From positions 1-24,171 of the forward strand of contig DAOUSM010000001.1 of assembly GCA_030627225.1 (NCBI GenBank): DNA of 24,171 nucleotides, written 5' to 3'. The stretch is from Candidatus Bathyarchaeota archaeon. Lineage in GTDB: Archaea; Thermoproteota; Bathyarchaeia; Bathyarchaeales; Bathycorpusculaceae. The notes under the pieces were generated by a model that was not told where the DNA came from, did no database searches, and saw only the letters and a list, made by a program, of their open reading frames with translations. Position 1 is the stretch's first letter; every line of letters begins with the position of its first letter. This document shows, in pieces, positions 14,639 to 22,027 of this stretch. The translations under genes were made by a program, and so were the position numbers.

Positions 14639-15487
14639 ATGAAATATCAACGTTTTTTAACTCCCGGCTTTAAACCTTTTGATCCTTTAGAGTTGGCGAG
14701 GGAAACAGAGAAGATAGTTACCAGACAAGGGTATGAGGGGCTTGAAAGGAAATACACAGATTTTTATTCCGTGCCGGTTTATAGAGGAATTGCAACTGGC
14801 TATGCGGCTGGTTGCTGTTTGCGCTGCGTATATTGTTGGAGCAATTGGTCGAGGGATTTCCCTGAAAGGTTCGGAAAATTCTATTCTCCTAAAGAGGTTG
14901 CCCAAAGACTCTTCAAAGCTGCGGAAGATGGCATAGTATACTCTGATTACTGGAGAAGGCTTATCCCCAAAGTGAATAAACTTCGCCTTTCAGGCTGCGA
15001 ACCAACAATAGGAAAAGAACACTTACTGGCAGTCTTAAAGTATGTAGAAGATTCAAAATATCCGCTTTTCATCCTTGAAACAAACGGAATACTATTTGGT
15101 GCTGACAGAGAATACGTGAAAAAAGTAGCGAAGTTTTCGTCAAAGATTTATGTTCGAGTCTCATTCAAAGCGGCGACTCCAGAAGGTTTCACCCAAAGAA
15201 CAGGAGGCATAGGCGAATACTATGAACTTCCATTTAAAGCATTAGAGTACCTTTTAGATGAAGGAATTTTTGCAAGGGCAGCGGCTATGACTGATCCTAA
15301 AATCATGCCCAAGAAAGAAAGGAAAATCTTGATAGAAAAGCTAAGCGAAATCGATCCTAGATATAGAAAAGGCGAGCTAGAAGAAGAAACAATAGATCCC
15401 TATGACACTTCAATCAAACGCTTAAAAGCCTTTACGGAGAGGGAATTTGCAAAGAAGCTTGAAGAAAAGCTGAAGACAAAGGTTTAG
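14639..15487 (+). CDS. Radical SAM protein of unknown substrate
   Basis: 282 residues. The iron-sulfur motif is CxxxCxxC at C59, C63 and C66 in GCCLRCVYCWSNWSRD; an extra cysteine, C60, lies next to the first ligand. A SAM-binding equivalent of the GGEP motif reads LSGCEPTIG, followed by FILETNGILFG and YVRVSFKAATPEGF, typical of the radical SAM barrel. The aromatic WSNWSRDFPERFGKF loop right after the cluster is distinctive. No auxiliary-cluster domain follows. The radical SAM fold is certain; substrate and pathway are not. GGTGGAG lies 7 nt before the ATG. The gene follows truD by 70 nt and ends 20 nt before the convergent aldo/keto reductase. Confidence 0.85.
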   Translation: MKYQRFLTPGFKPFDPLELARETEKIVTRQGYEGLERKYTDFYSVPVYRGIATGYAAGCCLRCVYCWSNWSRDFPERFGKFYSPKEVAQRLFKAAEDGIVYSDYWRRLIPKVNKLRLSGCEPTIGKEHLLAVLKYVEDSKYPLFILETNGILFGADREYVKKVAKFSSKIYVRVSFKAATPEGFTQRTGGIGEYYELPFKALEYLLDEGIFARAAAMTDPKIMPKKERKILIEKLSEIDPRYRKGELEEETIDPYDTSIKRLKAFTEREFAKKLEEKLKTKV

Positions 15488-15506
15488 AAAGAGTAACAGA
15501 GAGCAC

Positions 15507-16409
15507 TTAAAGGTTATAAAAAGCATCCTTAACCGGAAAACCGTAATCCAATCTACGCATATCTTCTTCGCTTAATCTCCATCCAATTGCACCCAAGTTT
15601 TCTTTTATATGCTCTATTCTTACCGCTTTAGGTATCGTAACGATGTTTGGCTTAGAGATAAGCCAATTGAGCGCTATCTGAGCCTGCGTCTTACCATACT
15701 TTTCCGCCAACTCATCCAACAGCTTTATCCCAGGCTTCGCTAATTCTCCTTTAGCAAGTGGCCTATAAGCAATAATCAGGATGCCCTTTTTCTGGCAATA
15801 AGGAATTATTTTCGATTCCATGTCCTTGGTATGCTGCCCTAAATCTCTAACTAGCAAGTTGTACTCTATTTCGTTGGCAACTATTTTGTTCTTGGCATGT
15901 TGCTGCGCTTCTTCAATTTGCTCGACTGAAAAGTTACTTACGCCAATAAATCTGGCAAGCTCGTTTTCGGCCACATAGTCCATCGCCTTCATTGTTTCTT
16001 CGATTGGAATACTTCTGTTGGGTGTATGAACAAGATACAAGTCGATGTAGTTCGTCTTCAACCTTTTTAGGCTTCTTTTAGCCGCTTCAATCACGTCTTT
16101 ATATCTCATATTTGACCACTTCACCTTGGTTGTTATAAAAAGTGCTTCCCTATCGAACTCTTTAATCGCTTCACCTACCAACTCTTCAGCGTGCCCATTT
16201 CCGTAAAGTTCCGCAGTGTCTATATGCGTCATTCCGAGTCTAACCGCAGTTTTTATGGCAAGCATACACTCCTTATCCTGTGTCCTATCCGCCCTCAATC
16301 CACCACCCATCTTCCAAGTTCCAATACCAAGAACAGGAATCTTAACACCATCAGCTAATTCTTTGAACTCCATACCTTCCACTTCAATGTTAAAATCATT
16401 TTTATTCAC
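15507..16409 (-). CDS. Aldo/keto reductase
   Basis: A 300-residue NAD(P)H-dependent oxidoreductase with the classic tetrad: D64 (THIDTAELYG), Y69, K95 (FITTKVKWSN) and H128 (DLYLVHTPN). FIGVSNFSVEQI and the C-terminal TIPKAVRIEHIKENLGA (phosphate-binding of NADPH) are also present, as is the GIGTWKMGG first strand-loop. The substrate cannot be predicted. The GTG at 16409 is used here; the ATG at 16373 has GGAAGGT directly before it and would drop 12 weakly conserved residues, so it is a good alternative. The gene stands alone on the minus strand between two plus-strand units. Confidence 0.9.
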   Translation of the reverse strand: MNKNDFNIEVEGMEFKELADGVKIPVLGIGTWKMGGGLRADRTQDKECMLAIKTAVRLGMTHIDTAELYGNGHAEELVGEAIKEFDREALFITTKVKWSNMRYKDVIEAAKRSLKRLKTNYIDLYLVHTPNRSIPIEETMKAMDYVAENELARFIGVSNFSVEQIEEAQQHAKNKIVANEIEYNLLVRDLGQHTKDMESKIIPYCQKKGILIIAYRPLAKGELAKPGIKLLDELAEKYGKTQAQIALNWLISKPNIVTIPKAVRIEHIKENLGAIGWRLSEEDMRRLDYGFPVKDAFYNL

Positions 16410-16476
16410 AATTTTAATAGGATTATTAGTAAATACCTTTGTTAAAAATTAAAAATCTCAGATTGAGGGATGAGTA

Positions 16477-17094
16477 ATATTCGGACTTCTGTGTCTTCTG
16501 TTTCTCGGCTTCGCTGTTGGGCTCAGTGGTGCCATTATTCCTGGGCCTCTTTTAGCCTTTGTTATTTTTGATTCATCTAGAAAGCGTAAGATAACTGGTC
16601 ATTTGGTCATTGTTGGACACGCGTTATGGGAGGCATTGGTGATCTATCTGATTCTCCTAGGCCTAAGCAGTGTAATGACACAATATGGAAGCTTTATTTA
16701 CGTAGCAGGGGGATTTGTGCTAATTCTGATGGGTGCGTTTATGATTAAAAGCAGAAGCGAAGAGGTTAAGGTTGAACAATCTAAGGTTAACTCATCCATA
16801 CTTGGCGGGGTTTTCTACACAGCCTTTAACCCAACTCAGCCCGTGTGGTGGGCCACAGCAGGTTTGGCATTACTGCTTCAGGGCTTAGAGCTTATGGGAA
16901 CAGTTGGAATAGCCACTGTCACGATAGGCCACTGGCTCGCAGACCTAACCTACTACACCTTCATATCCTACATGATCTACAAATACGGCAGGTACATAAA
17001 CCCGTGGCAAAGGCAAATATCAATAATCCTCGGACTTTTCATCGCCATACTAGGCTTATATTTCATGATCCGTGGAATCAGTTTAACAGTATGA
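16477..17094 (+). CDS. LysE/RhtB-type exporter, start codon unclear
   Basis: An integral membrane protein of the amino-acid exporter superfamily. The frame is open from 16474 and the N-terminal part reads IFGLLCLLFLGFAVGLSGAI then IPGPLLAFVI, the typical first helix with the PGP motif; this lies before the first standard-looking start, a TTG at 16603, which would delete a whole conserved helix. The family length (about 205 residues) fits a start near 16477. Codons there are GTA and ATA, neither standard. An ATG at 16470 is one frame out (see findings). GAGGGATGAG at 16465-16474 would suit a start at 16477. Later helices include ALLLQGLELMGTVGIATVTI and ISIILGLFIAILGLYFMI. The gene overlaps or abuts the HAD gene that follows. 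The exported substrate is unknown. Confidence 0.75.
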   Translation: MFGLLCLLFLGFAVGLSGAIIPGPLLAFVIFDSSRKRKITGHLVIVGHALWEALVIYLILLGLSSVMTQYGSFIYVAGGFVLILMGAFMIKSRSEEVKVEQSKVNSSILGGVFYTAFNPTQPVWWATAGLALLLQGLELMGTVGIATVTIGHWLADLTYYTFISYMIYKYGRYINPWQRQISIILGLFIAILGLYFMIRGISLTV

Positions 17095-17105
17095 GGACGC
17101 CTACC

Positions 17106-17741
17106 ATGTTAAAAGTTGTATCCTTTGATGTGGGAGGAACATTAATAGATTTTTACTATGCGGACTATGTTTGGAACGTGGCAATTCCTCAACTATACGC
17201 TAGAAAAAAGGACATAAGTTTCGAGGAAGCAAAGGATTACGTTTTGAAGGAGTATGACCGCATAGGCAGCAACGACATCAGATGGTATTTACCCGAATAC
17301 TGGTTTAAACGTTTTAACTTGGATGAAGATCCGATGGAGGTTTTTAAATCCCACATCGATAAAGTGAGATTTTATCCAGAGGTGCCATCGGTTCTAGAAA
17401 ACTTAAGCCAAAAGTACGATTTGATTATTGTTAGCAGTACTCCAAGAAATGTTATTGAGATTGTGATAGAAAAAATCAAGCATTATTTCAAACATATCTT
17501 CTCCTCAGTTTCAGATCGTAGAGAAGTAAAGAAGACACCTCAGTTTTATGAAATGATCTGTAAGGTTTTGGGGATTGAACCTTTAGTTATGGTGCATGTT
17601 GGCGACGAATGGTATTCAGATTTTATTGCTCCAAGAAAGGCGGGCGTTAAGAGCTTCTTTCTGGAGAGAACTGGAGAAAAAAGCGGAAAATTTGTAATCA
17701 AAGATTTGATGGAACTGAAAAGATCGGTGGATTCCGTTTAA
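17106..17741 (+). CDS. HAD-superfamily hydrolase-like protein with altered motif I
   Basis: 211 residues. HAD motif I is SFDVGGTLID: the nucleophile D8 is present, but the usual second aspartate two residues later is G10. Motif II is IIVSSTPRN, motif III lysine lies in EVKKTPQFYEMI, and motif IV is VHVGDEWYSDF. Many real HAD proteins carry DVGGT, so the protein may still be active, but the general-acid residue of phosphatases is missing; dehalogenase-like or unusual phosphatase chemistry is possible. The ATG at 17106 is chosen because GAGGACG precedes it at a usual spacing; an ATG at 17091 overlaps the exporter stop as ATGA and would add five residues. The two genes are surely co-transcribed. 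Confidence 0.8.
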   Translation: MLKVVSFDVGGTLIDFYYADYVWNVAIPQLYARKKDISFEEAKDYVLKEYDRIGSNDIRWYLPEYWFKRFNLDEDPMEVFKSHIDKVRFYPEVPSVLENLSQKYDLIIVSSTPRNVIEIVIEKIKHYFKHIFSSVSDRREVKKTPQFYEMICKVLGIEPLVMVHVGDEWYSDFIAPRKAGVKSFFLERTGEKSGKFVIKDLMELKRSVDSV

Positions 17742-17744
17742 TTT

Positions 17745-18512
17745 TTACCATATTATTGATAGGCATGTTAGGGCACCTTCTCCTTTGCGGAATTCTGACA
17801 TTTCCAACTCTTTGACGAAAAAACCTTCTTTTTCTATGAGTTTCTTGGTCTTAGGGTGACCCCTTGCCATCAAAACTGTTCCGTTTATCGCAAGGCAATC
17901 TGCAGCATATTCCTCTCCTCGTGGAACCACAATTTTCTTATAGTCTCGCAGAATGTCTGTGTCAAAGTGTCCCTTTGAAAGTATGACATAGTTATTTCCA
18001 AGATAAGTGCACGCAGACTTTAGATGAACTACGTTGCGAACCTTCACTGGAACTATCTCCAAGTTGCTGTTTTCCAGAATTTTTCTAAGTTGATGTATAG
18101 CGTGTGGATTAGTTCTATCTGAGAGCCCTACGAAAACTTTGTCTTCAATTTTAAGAACGTCTCCGCCGTCAATGGTGGCTGGCGGTTTAATGTAATATGT
18201 TTCTTTAAGTTTTTCCAGCACCTTGGCGACTTCAGTTACTTCCTTGACTCGGGATTTTATTTTCATGTTGCAGATTATGGCCTTTTCCCCTAATATTACG
18301 GCTGTGTCCTCTACAAAGCAGCTATCAGGGAGAGTATTGTCGCCCTCTATCCAGATGAGTTCCAATCCAAGCTTCTGTAAAGCCTTGCAATATTCTGCAT
18401 GTTGCCTCTTTGCGAGAGCAACATCTATTCTTTTGACATTTGTCCTTACACAACGATCATAGGAATCGGGTACAGGTCGAACAATGGCGTATTTGACTGT
18501 AGGCGTATTCAT
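17745..18512 (-). CDS. Dimethylarginine dimethylaminohydrolase (DDAH)-like amidinotransferase-fold hydrolase
   Basis: 255 residues of the guanidine-modifying beta/alpha-propeller fold. The catalytic set is visible: LPDSCFVEDTAVI (E68, D69), TIDGGDVL (114-121), H163 in VVHLKSACTYLG, and the nucleophile C250 in GEGALTCLSI at the far C-terminus. The short length matches DDAH and not the larger arginine deiminase. DDAH hydrolyses methylated arginines to citrulline; some relatives act on other guanidines or ornithine-like compounds, so the precise substrate is not proven. It converges on the HAD gene with only 3 nt between. A weak TATA-like sequence lies upstream near 18567 (minus strand GATATATG). 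Confidence 0.85.
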   Translation of the reverse strand: MNTPTVKYAIVRPVPDSYDRCVRTNVKRIDVALAKRQHAEYCKALQKLGLELIWIEGDNTLPDSCFVEDTAVILGEKAIICNMKIKSRVKEVTEVAKVLEKLKETYYIKPPATIDGGDVLKIEDKVFVGLSDRTNPHAIHQLRKILENSNLEIVPVKVRNVVHLKSACTYLGNNYVILSKGHFDTDILRDYKKIVVPRGEEYAADCLAINGTVLMARGHPKTKKLIEKEGFFVKELEMSEFRKGEGALTCLSIIW

Positions 18513-18581
18513 AAATTTCGTGCTCCGTTTTAACGCTATACCTTAACACACTGATTTGAGTAAACATATATCTCGCATCAA

Positions 18582-19760
18582 TCAGCGAGTTCTAATTGCC
18601 TTTTCGGCGTTTTCTACAAGTATCTCTTTTTTGTCTGTTGGCACTATCACGCTTGCGGCGTACTGGTGTCCGTCGGCTATTCCGAAGCCTTCAGAGGCTT
18701 TATCCAAAAGGTTTACTGCTCCTAGCAACTTTCCATCTTCAATTTGAGGCTGCATGGGCTTTGGCACTCTAGCAGAAGCCTTAACAAATTTTTCTTTTAG
18801 TTTTCCCCAGCCCGGAATTTCCGACGGCACGTTTACAAATCCTAGTATGTACTTGTCTGGTTTTATTAGGCGTGCTTGATACGACAGAAACGAGCAGAAT
18901 TGTCCTATCACTTTCGTGCCCATGCCTGCGTACATGTTTCCAGCGTCAAACCATTGAATGTGCTCCGTTTCCTTAAGCCTTTCATGGTAGAGCCTTCCTA
19001 AAAGCCGGCGGTTAGCTTCTTTGCGTCTAGCCTCCAAAACCTTCACCTTCTCTTCGGCTTTCTTGCTTAATCCCTCTAAACAAGCGTTTATCCCGATTTC
19101 TGGTCCGCCTTCATAATAGCCAACCGCCCCCAAGATCTGAAGCTTCGAAAATAAGCTGTCTATACGCGTTTTAAACTTCGTTATTTCAAAACTTTTACCC
19201 TTTTGCTGAACTACTTCGTTTTTTAAGGCTTCCTCCAAAATCATCCTATTTATTCCAAGAAAGCCCTTCGGGATTTCACAGCTTCCAACCAAAGCCAGAT
19301 AGCTCAAGTCCATATTATTGTCGCTTAAGGCTTTTGCAAACAAGTAGCAACACGTGGCTCCTGAAAAGTCTGTTTCGCCTTTAAAACCGAAGTGTTCAAG
19401 GTTTAAATCTAAAACTTTCGGGTCTCTTGATGGTTTTGGATCGTGATGGTCCAATACTATTGTTAGGTTTCTGCTGTTGTTGCATTCGGATATTAGGTCT
19501 GCATGCGACGAGCCAATATCTACATAAAAAATTGTTTGTCCAGTTTTTGAATGTAAATCTTCAATTACTTCCGTATAGATTTTTTCTAAGCAAAACGTTT
19601 TGGCTTTTATGCCCTCTCGTTCCAGAGCCCTTTTCGTTATTGCGGCTGAGCATAAACCGTCTGCATCATCATGATGAACTATTGTTGCTTCTTTCGGCTT
19701 TGCTGCTCTTAGCTCTGTGATTGCTTGGTTTGTTTTCTTTTTAAACTCTTCTGGCTCCAT
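18582..19760 (-). CDS. DHH-family phosphoesterase, RecJ/GAN-like nuclease
   Basis: 392 residues. Motif I is VHHDDADGLCSA (H29 to G35), the DHH motif is VLDHHDPKP (D104, H105, H106), and a C-terminal DHHA1-type GFGIADGHQYAASV closes the fold. In archaea such proteins act as single-strand 5'-3' exonucleases linked to the replisome (GAN) or as RNA/DNA exonucleases; which one this is cannot be seen. The family usually has 400-500 residues, so this is a compact version. It lies 11 nt after the HTH-CBS gene in the same direction, so they probably share a transcript. AAAGGCG before the ATG is a plausible ribosome site. Confidence 0.87.
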   Translation of the reverse strand: MEPEEFKKKTNQAITELRAAKPKEATIVHHDDADGLCSAAITKRALEREGIKAKTFCLEKIYTEVIEDLHSKTGQTIFYVDIGSSHADLISECNNSRNLTIVLDHHDPKPSRDPKVLDLNLEHFGFKGETDFSGATCCYLFAKALSDNNMDLSYLALVGSCEIPKGFLGINRMILEEALKNEVVQQKGKSFEITKFKTRIDSLFSKLQILGAVGYYEGGPEIGINACLEGLSKKAEEKVKVLEARRKEANRRLLGRLYHERLKETEHIQWFDAGNMYAGMGTKVIGQFCSFLSYQARLIKPDKYILGFVNVPSEIPGWGKLKEKFVKASARVPKPMQPQIEDGKLLGAVNLLDKASEGFGIADGHQYAASVIVPTDKKEILVENAEKAIRTR

Positions 19761-19771
19761 ATATAACGCCT

Positions 19772-20305
19772 TTAACCTATTGTTTTCAGTATATCTGAAC
19801 GTGTTATTATTCCGATTACTTTCTTGCCCCTTGTGACTAATACGCCTTGGTGTCTTTCAAGTAGTGGGCGGATTGCATTTATGCTCGTTTCCTCAGAGGC
19901 TGTTGGCAGCGGTGGGTCCATGATGCTTTCTACTTTTTCGGTTGCTATGTTTGAACTTAGGTTTCTAATTATGCTTTCCTCGGTTACCGTTCCCACAACT
20001 CTGCTTCCGTTCATCACGGGCATTTGAGAAATGGCGTGTCTCACCATAACTTCGCTTACTTTTAGTATGCTGTCGTTTGGCTTTGCGAAAAGCACTCCCT
20101 TAGTCATTACGTCTCTACATTTCCTCTTTTCCCCTTCTGTTAAAACCTGTAAAATCTTATTTATAGTTGAAAGCCTCGGGTCAACCTTCCCCTGCTCTAT
20201 TTTCGCTATGTGAGCTTGTGAAACGCCGACAAGCTGTGCTACCCTTTTCTGAGTTAATCCCGCCTCTATTCTTAACTTTTTAAGCAAGCCTCTCGTTACT
20301 ACCAA
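19772..20305 (-). CDS. Transcriptional regulator: Xre-type HTH fused to a CBS-domain pair
   Basis: 177 residues. The N-terminal HTH (about 5-58) reads LKKLRIEAGLTQKRVAQLVG and SQAHIAKIEQGKVDPRLSTI, a Cro/C1-type domain. Two CBS domains follow (about 63-117 and 122-177): VMTKGVLFAKPNDSILKVSE, VVGTVTEESII, MDPPLPTASEETSINAI, and KVIGIITRSDIL. CBS pairs bind adenosyl compounds such as AMP, ATP or S-adenosylmethionine, so this is probably a ligand-sensing repressor or activator. The TTG at 20305 is chosen because GGTGAT, an ideal Shine-Dalgarno, lies 6 nt before it. The gene is divergent from the S-adenosylmethionine synthetase gene across 97 nt, which suggests that gene as a target. Confidence 0.9.
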   Translation of the reverse strand: MVVTRGLLKKLRIEAGLTQKRVAQLVGVSQAHIAKIEQGKVDPRLSTINKILQVLTEGEKRKCRDVMTKGVLFAKPNDSILKVSEVMVRHAISQMPVMNGSRVVGTVTEESIIRNLSSNIATEKVESIMDPPLPTASEETSINAIRPLLERHQGVLVTRGKKVIGIITRSDILKTIG

Positions 20306-20328
20306 AATATAATCACCAGTTATTTTTG

Positions 20329-20358
20329 GCTATAAATTAATACAGTAAAATATATATT
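20329..20358. promoter_or_regulatory. Divergent promoter region between the HTH-CBS gene and mat
   Basis: AAAATATATATT at 20347-20358 is close to its own reverse complement and could act as a TATA box in both directions: about 45 nt before the mat ATG and about 45 nt before the regulator's TTG. A second box, TATAAATTAA at 20331-20340, reads AATTTATA towards the regulator. Any operator for the regulator would most simply lie here. Confidence 0.5.
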
Positions 20359-20402
20359 TGTTGTTGTGCATACAAGCTAAACTTCACAAAGGATGGCTGA
20401 TC

Positions 20403-21611
20403 ATGCGGAACATAGTTGTAGAAGACTTGAAACAGACACCCCTTGAAAAGCAACGTATAGAAATAGTTGAAAGAAAAGGACTTGGGCATCCAGACTACAT
20501 ATGCGACGCAATAATGGATCAAATTTCCGTACGCCTAAGCAAGGAATATTTAGAGAAGGCTGGTGCAATACTGCATCACAATGTTGATAAGTCTTTACTT
20601 GTGGCTGGCGTGTCTGAACCAAAATTCGGCGGAGGATTGGTAAAGCAACCGATGCTTCTCGTGTTTGGTGATAGGGCAACCTCAGAGATTAATGGCGAAA
20701 AAATAGATGTTGAAGAAATCGCCGTAAATGTTGCCAAAGAATGGTTTAGAAAGAACATGCGTTTTGTAGACCCGGAAAAGCACGTAAAATATCAGGTTGA
20801 GCTGAAACCAGGCTCCGCGGGTCTTGTGGACATTTTTAAGCGGAAAGGAAAAGTTTTAGGAGCCAATGACACTTCGGCGGCCGTGGGTTATGCACCAATG
20901 ACCAGAACAGAGAAAATAGTCCTAAAAACTGAACAGTTTCTAAACTCGAAAGAGTTTAAACAACGTTTTCCAGAATCCGGCGAAGACATAAAAGTCATGG
21001 CCTATAGAAACAACAACGGCCTACACTTAACGATTTCCATGGCTTTTGTCGACCGTTACATAAATAGCGAAGAAGAATATTTCGAAAAGAGAGCGAAAAT
21101 CTTAGAAGAAACCGACAGATTCGTCAAGATGAACACAGATTTCGACACGGTTAACGTGGAGTTAAATACCTTGGATGTGCCTGGTAGAGGCATAGGCGGC
21201 ATATACCTAACAGTTTTGGGTACAAGCGCAGAGAGCGGCGATTCCGGACAGGTAGGTAGAGGAAACCGTGTAAACGGCTTAATATCGCTGAATAGACCTT
21301 TCTGTTCAGAGGCTGCCGCTGGCAAAAACCCTGTCAGCCACGTCGGAAAAATCTACAACGTCCTAACATACAAAATAGCCCAACACGTTTATGAAGAAGT
21401 GCCCGAAGTTGAAGAAGTCTACATTTGGTTATTAAGCAAAATCGGAAGCCCCATAGACCACCCAGCAATCGCAGCAGCCCAAGTTATAATGAAAGGAAAC
21501 AACTCACTAGAAAAAGTTAGACGCGAAATAGAAGAAGTATTAGACTACGAACTGGAAAACATAGAAAAATTCTGCATGGAACTAGCTCAAGGAAAAATCC
21601 CAATCTGTTAG
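20403..21611 (+). CDS. mat: S-adenosylmethionine synthetase, archaeal type
   Basis: 402 residues, the usual length of the archaeal enzyme, which joins ATP and methionine into S-adenosylmethionine. It belongs to the archaeal family, only distantly similar to bacterial MetK: RKGLGHPDYICDAIMDQ holds the catalytic H29, followed by KSLLVAGVSEPKFGGG, VMAYRNNNGLHLTISMA, TSAESGDSGQVGRGNRVNGL and PFCSEAAAGKNPVSHVGKIY. The ATG at 20403 gives the family's MRNIVVE-type start; an in-frame start at 20358 would add an unrelated cysteine-rich stretch and overlap the promoter. The gene stands alone to the right and shares its upstream region with the HTH-CBS regulator. Its product feeds pcm, the radical SAM protein and the tRNA and lipid methyltransferases of the cell. 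Confidence 0.96.
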   Translation: MRNIVVEDLKQTPLEKQRIEIVERKGLGHPDYICDAIMDQISVRLSKEYLEKAGAILHHNVDKSLLVAGVSEPKFGGGLVKQPMLLVFGDRATSEINGEKIDVEEIAVNVAKEWFRKNMRFVDPEKHVKYQVELKPGSAGLVDIFKRKGKVLGANDTSAAVGYAPMTRTEKIVLKTEQFLNSKEFKQRFPESGEDIKVMAYRNNNGLHLTISMAFVDRYINSEEEYFEKRAKILEETDRFVKMNTDFDTVNVELNTLDVPGRGIGGIYLTVLGTSAESGDSGQVGRGNRVNGLISLNRPFCSEAAAGKNPVSHVGKIYNVLTYKIAQHVYEEVPEVEEVYIWLLSKIGSPIDHPAIAAAQVIMKGNNSLEKVRREIEEVLDYELENIEKFCMELAQGKIPIC

Positions 21612-21724
21612 TTTTTACTTTCGTTCCGGAAGATTTTTACTCCGTTCATTTCTTGGGCATATTCGAAACTAGCTTCTATTAGCTCGCTTACCTTCTCCTT
21701 GAGGGAGGCAAAGAATAAGGTTTT
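21608..21724 (-). pseudogene. Short open stretch without start, possible gene remnant
   Basis: Directly after the two stop codons of the small membrane-protein gene, in the same frame, 38 codons stay open and end at a stop overlapping that of mat. The stretch FASLKEKVSELIEASFEY and AQEMNGVKIFRNESKN looks like an amphipathic helix from a real protein, but no ATG, GTG or TTG begins it. It could be a remnant, or an old C-terminal extension cut off by the TAATAG stops, or chance. Nothing else occupies 21612-21727. Confidence 0.25.
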
Positions 21725-21727
21725 CTA

Positions 21728-21913
21728 TTATTTTTTGAAGGCGTGGCTTAAAATCCATATAGCGAGTAAGAGCGCTATAATTGGCCACCAAGGTATGTTG
21801 ATGTTCATTTGAAACAATTCATTGGCAACTCCTACGATGCCAAAAATGAGAAGTAAAGTTCCAATCAAGAAAGCCCAAAAATTTATCCTCATTAATTTGA
21901 GCCCCCACTCCAT
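21728..21913 (-). CDS. Small membrane protein with two helices
   Basis: 61 residues from the ATG at 21913 (a TTG two codons earlier is possible). Helix 1 is NFWAFLIGTLLLIFGIVGVA and helix 2 is WWPIIALLLAIWILSHAF, joined by a short loop NELFQMNINIP. The pair, with W and P at the start of helix 2, resembles the two-helix repeats found in LiaF/DUF5668-type membrane proteins. Function is unknown. The gene is divergent from the aminopeptidase gene and would use an AT-rich TTATATGTATT element (minus strand, about 21937-21947). Confidence 0.65.
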   Translation of the reverse strand: MEWGLKLMRINFWAFLIGTLLLIFGIVGVANELFQMNINIPWWPIIALLLAIWILSHAFKK

Positions 21914-22027
21914 GTACAAATATTTCTACCTTTTTAGAATACATATAACTTGTGGTTAATTAACTATGTATGTTGCAAAGCTTTATCATCTAGTTTGTTG
22001 CATTTGCTCTATAAAATTGGTGTTCAT

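Noticed and set aside
16845..17105. N-terminal extension of the HAD protein
   Set aside because: The 87 extra residues lie over the exporter gene in another frame and look like shadow sequence; HAD motif I normally sits within the first ten residues.
20358..20402. Earlier start for S-adenosylmethionine synthetase
   Set aside because: It would begin inside the TATA element and add residues not seen in the family, which starts close to the ATG at 20403.
21950..22027. Earlier start for the aminopeptidase
   Set aside because: The 26 extra residues are not family-like and would cover the only plausible promoter; ATG 22028 is the natural start.
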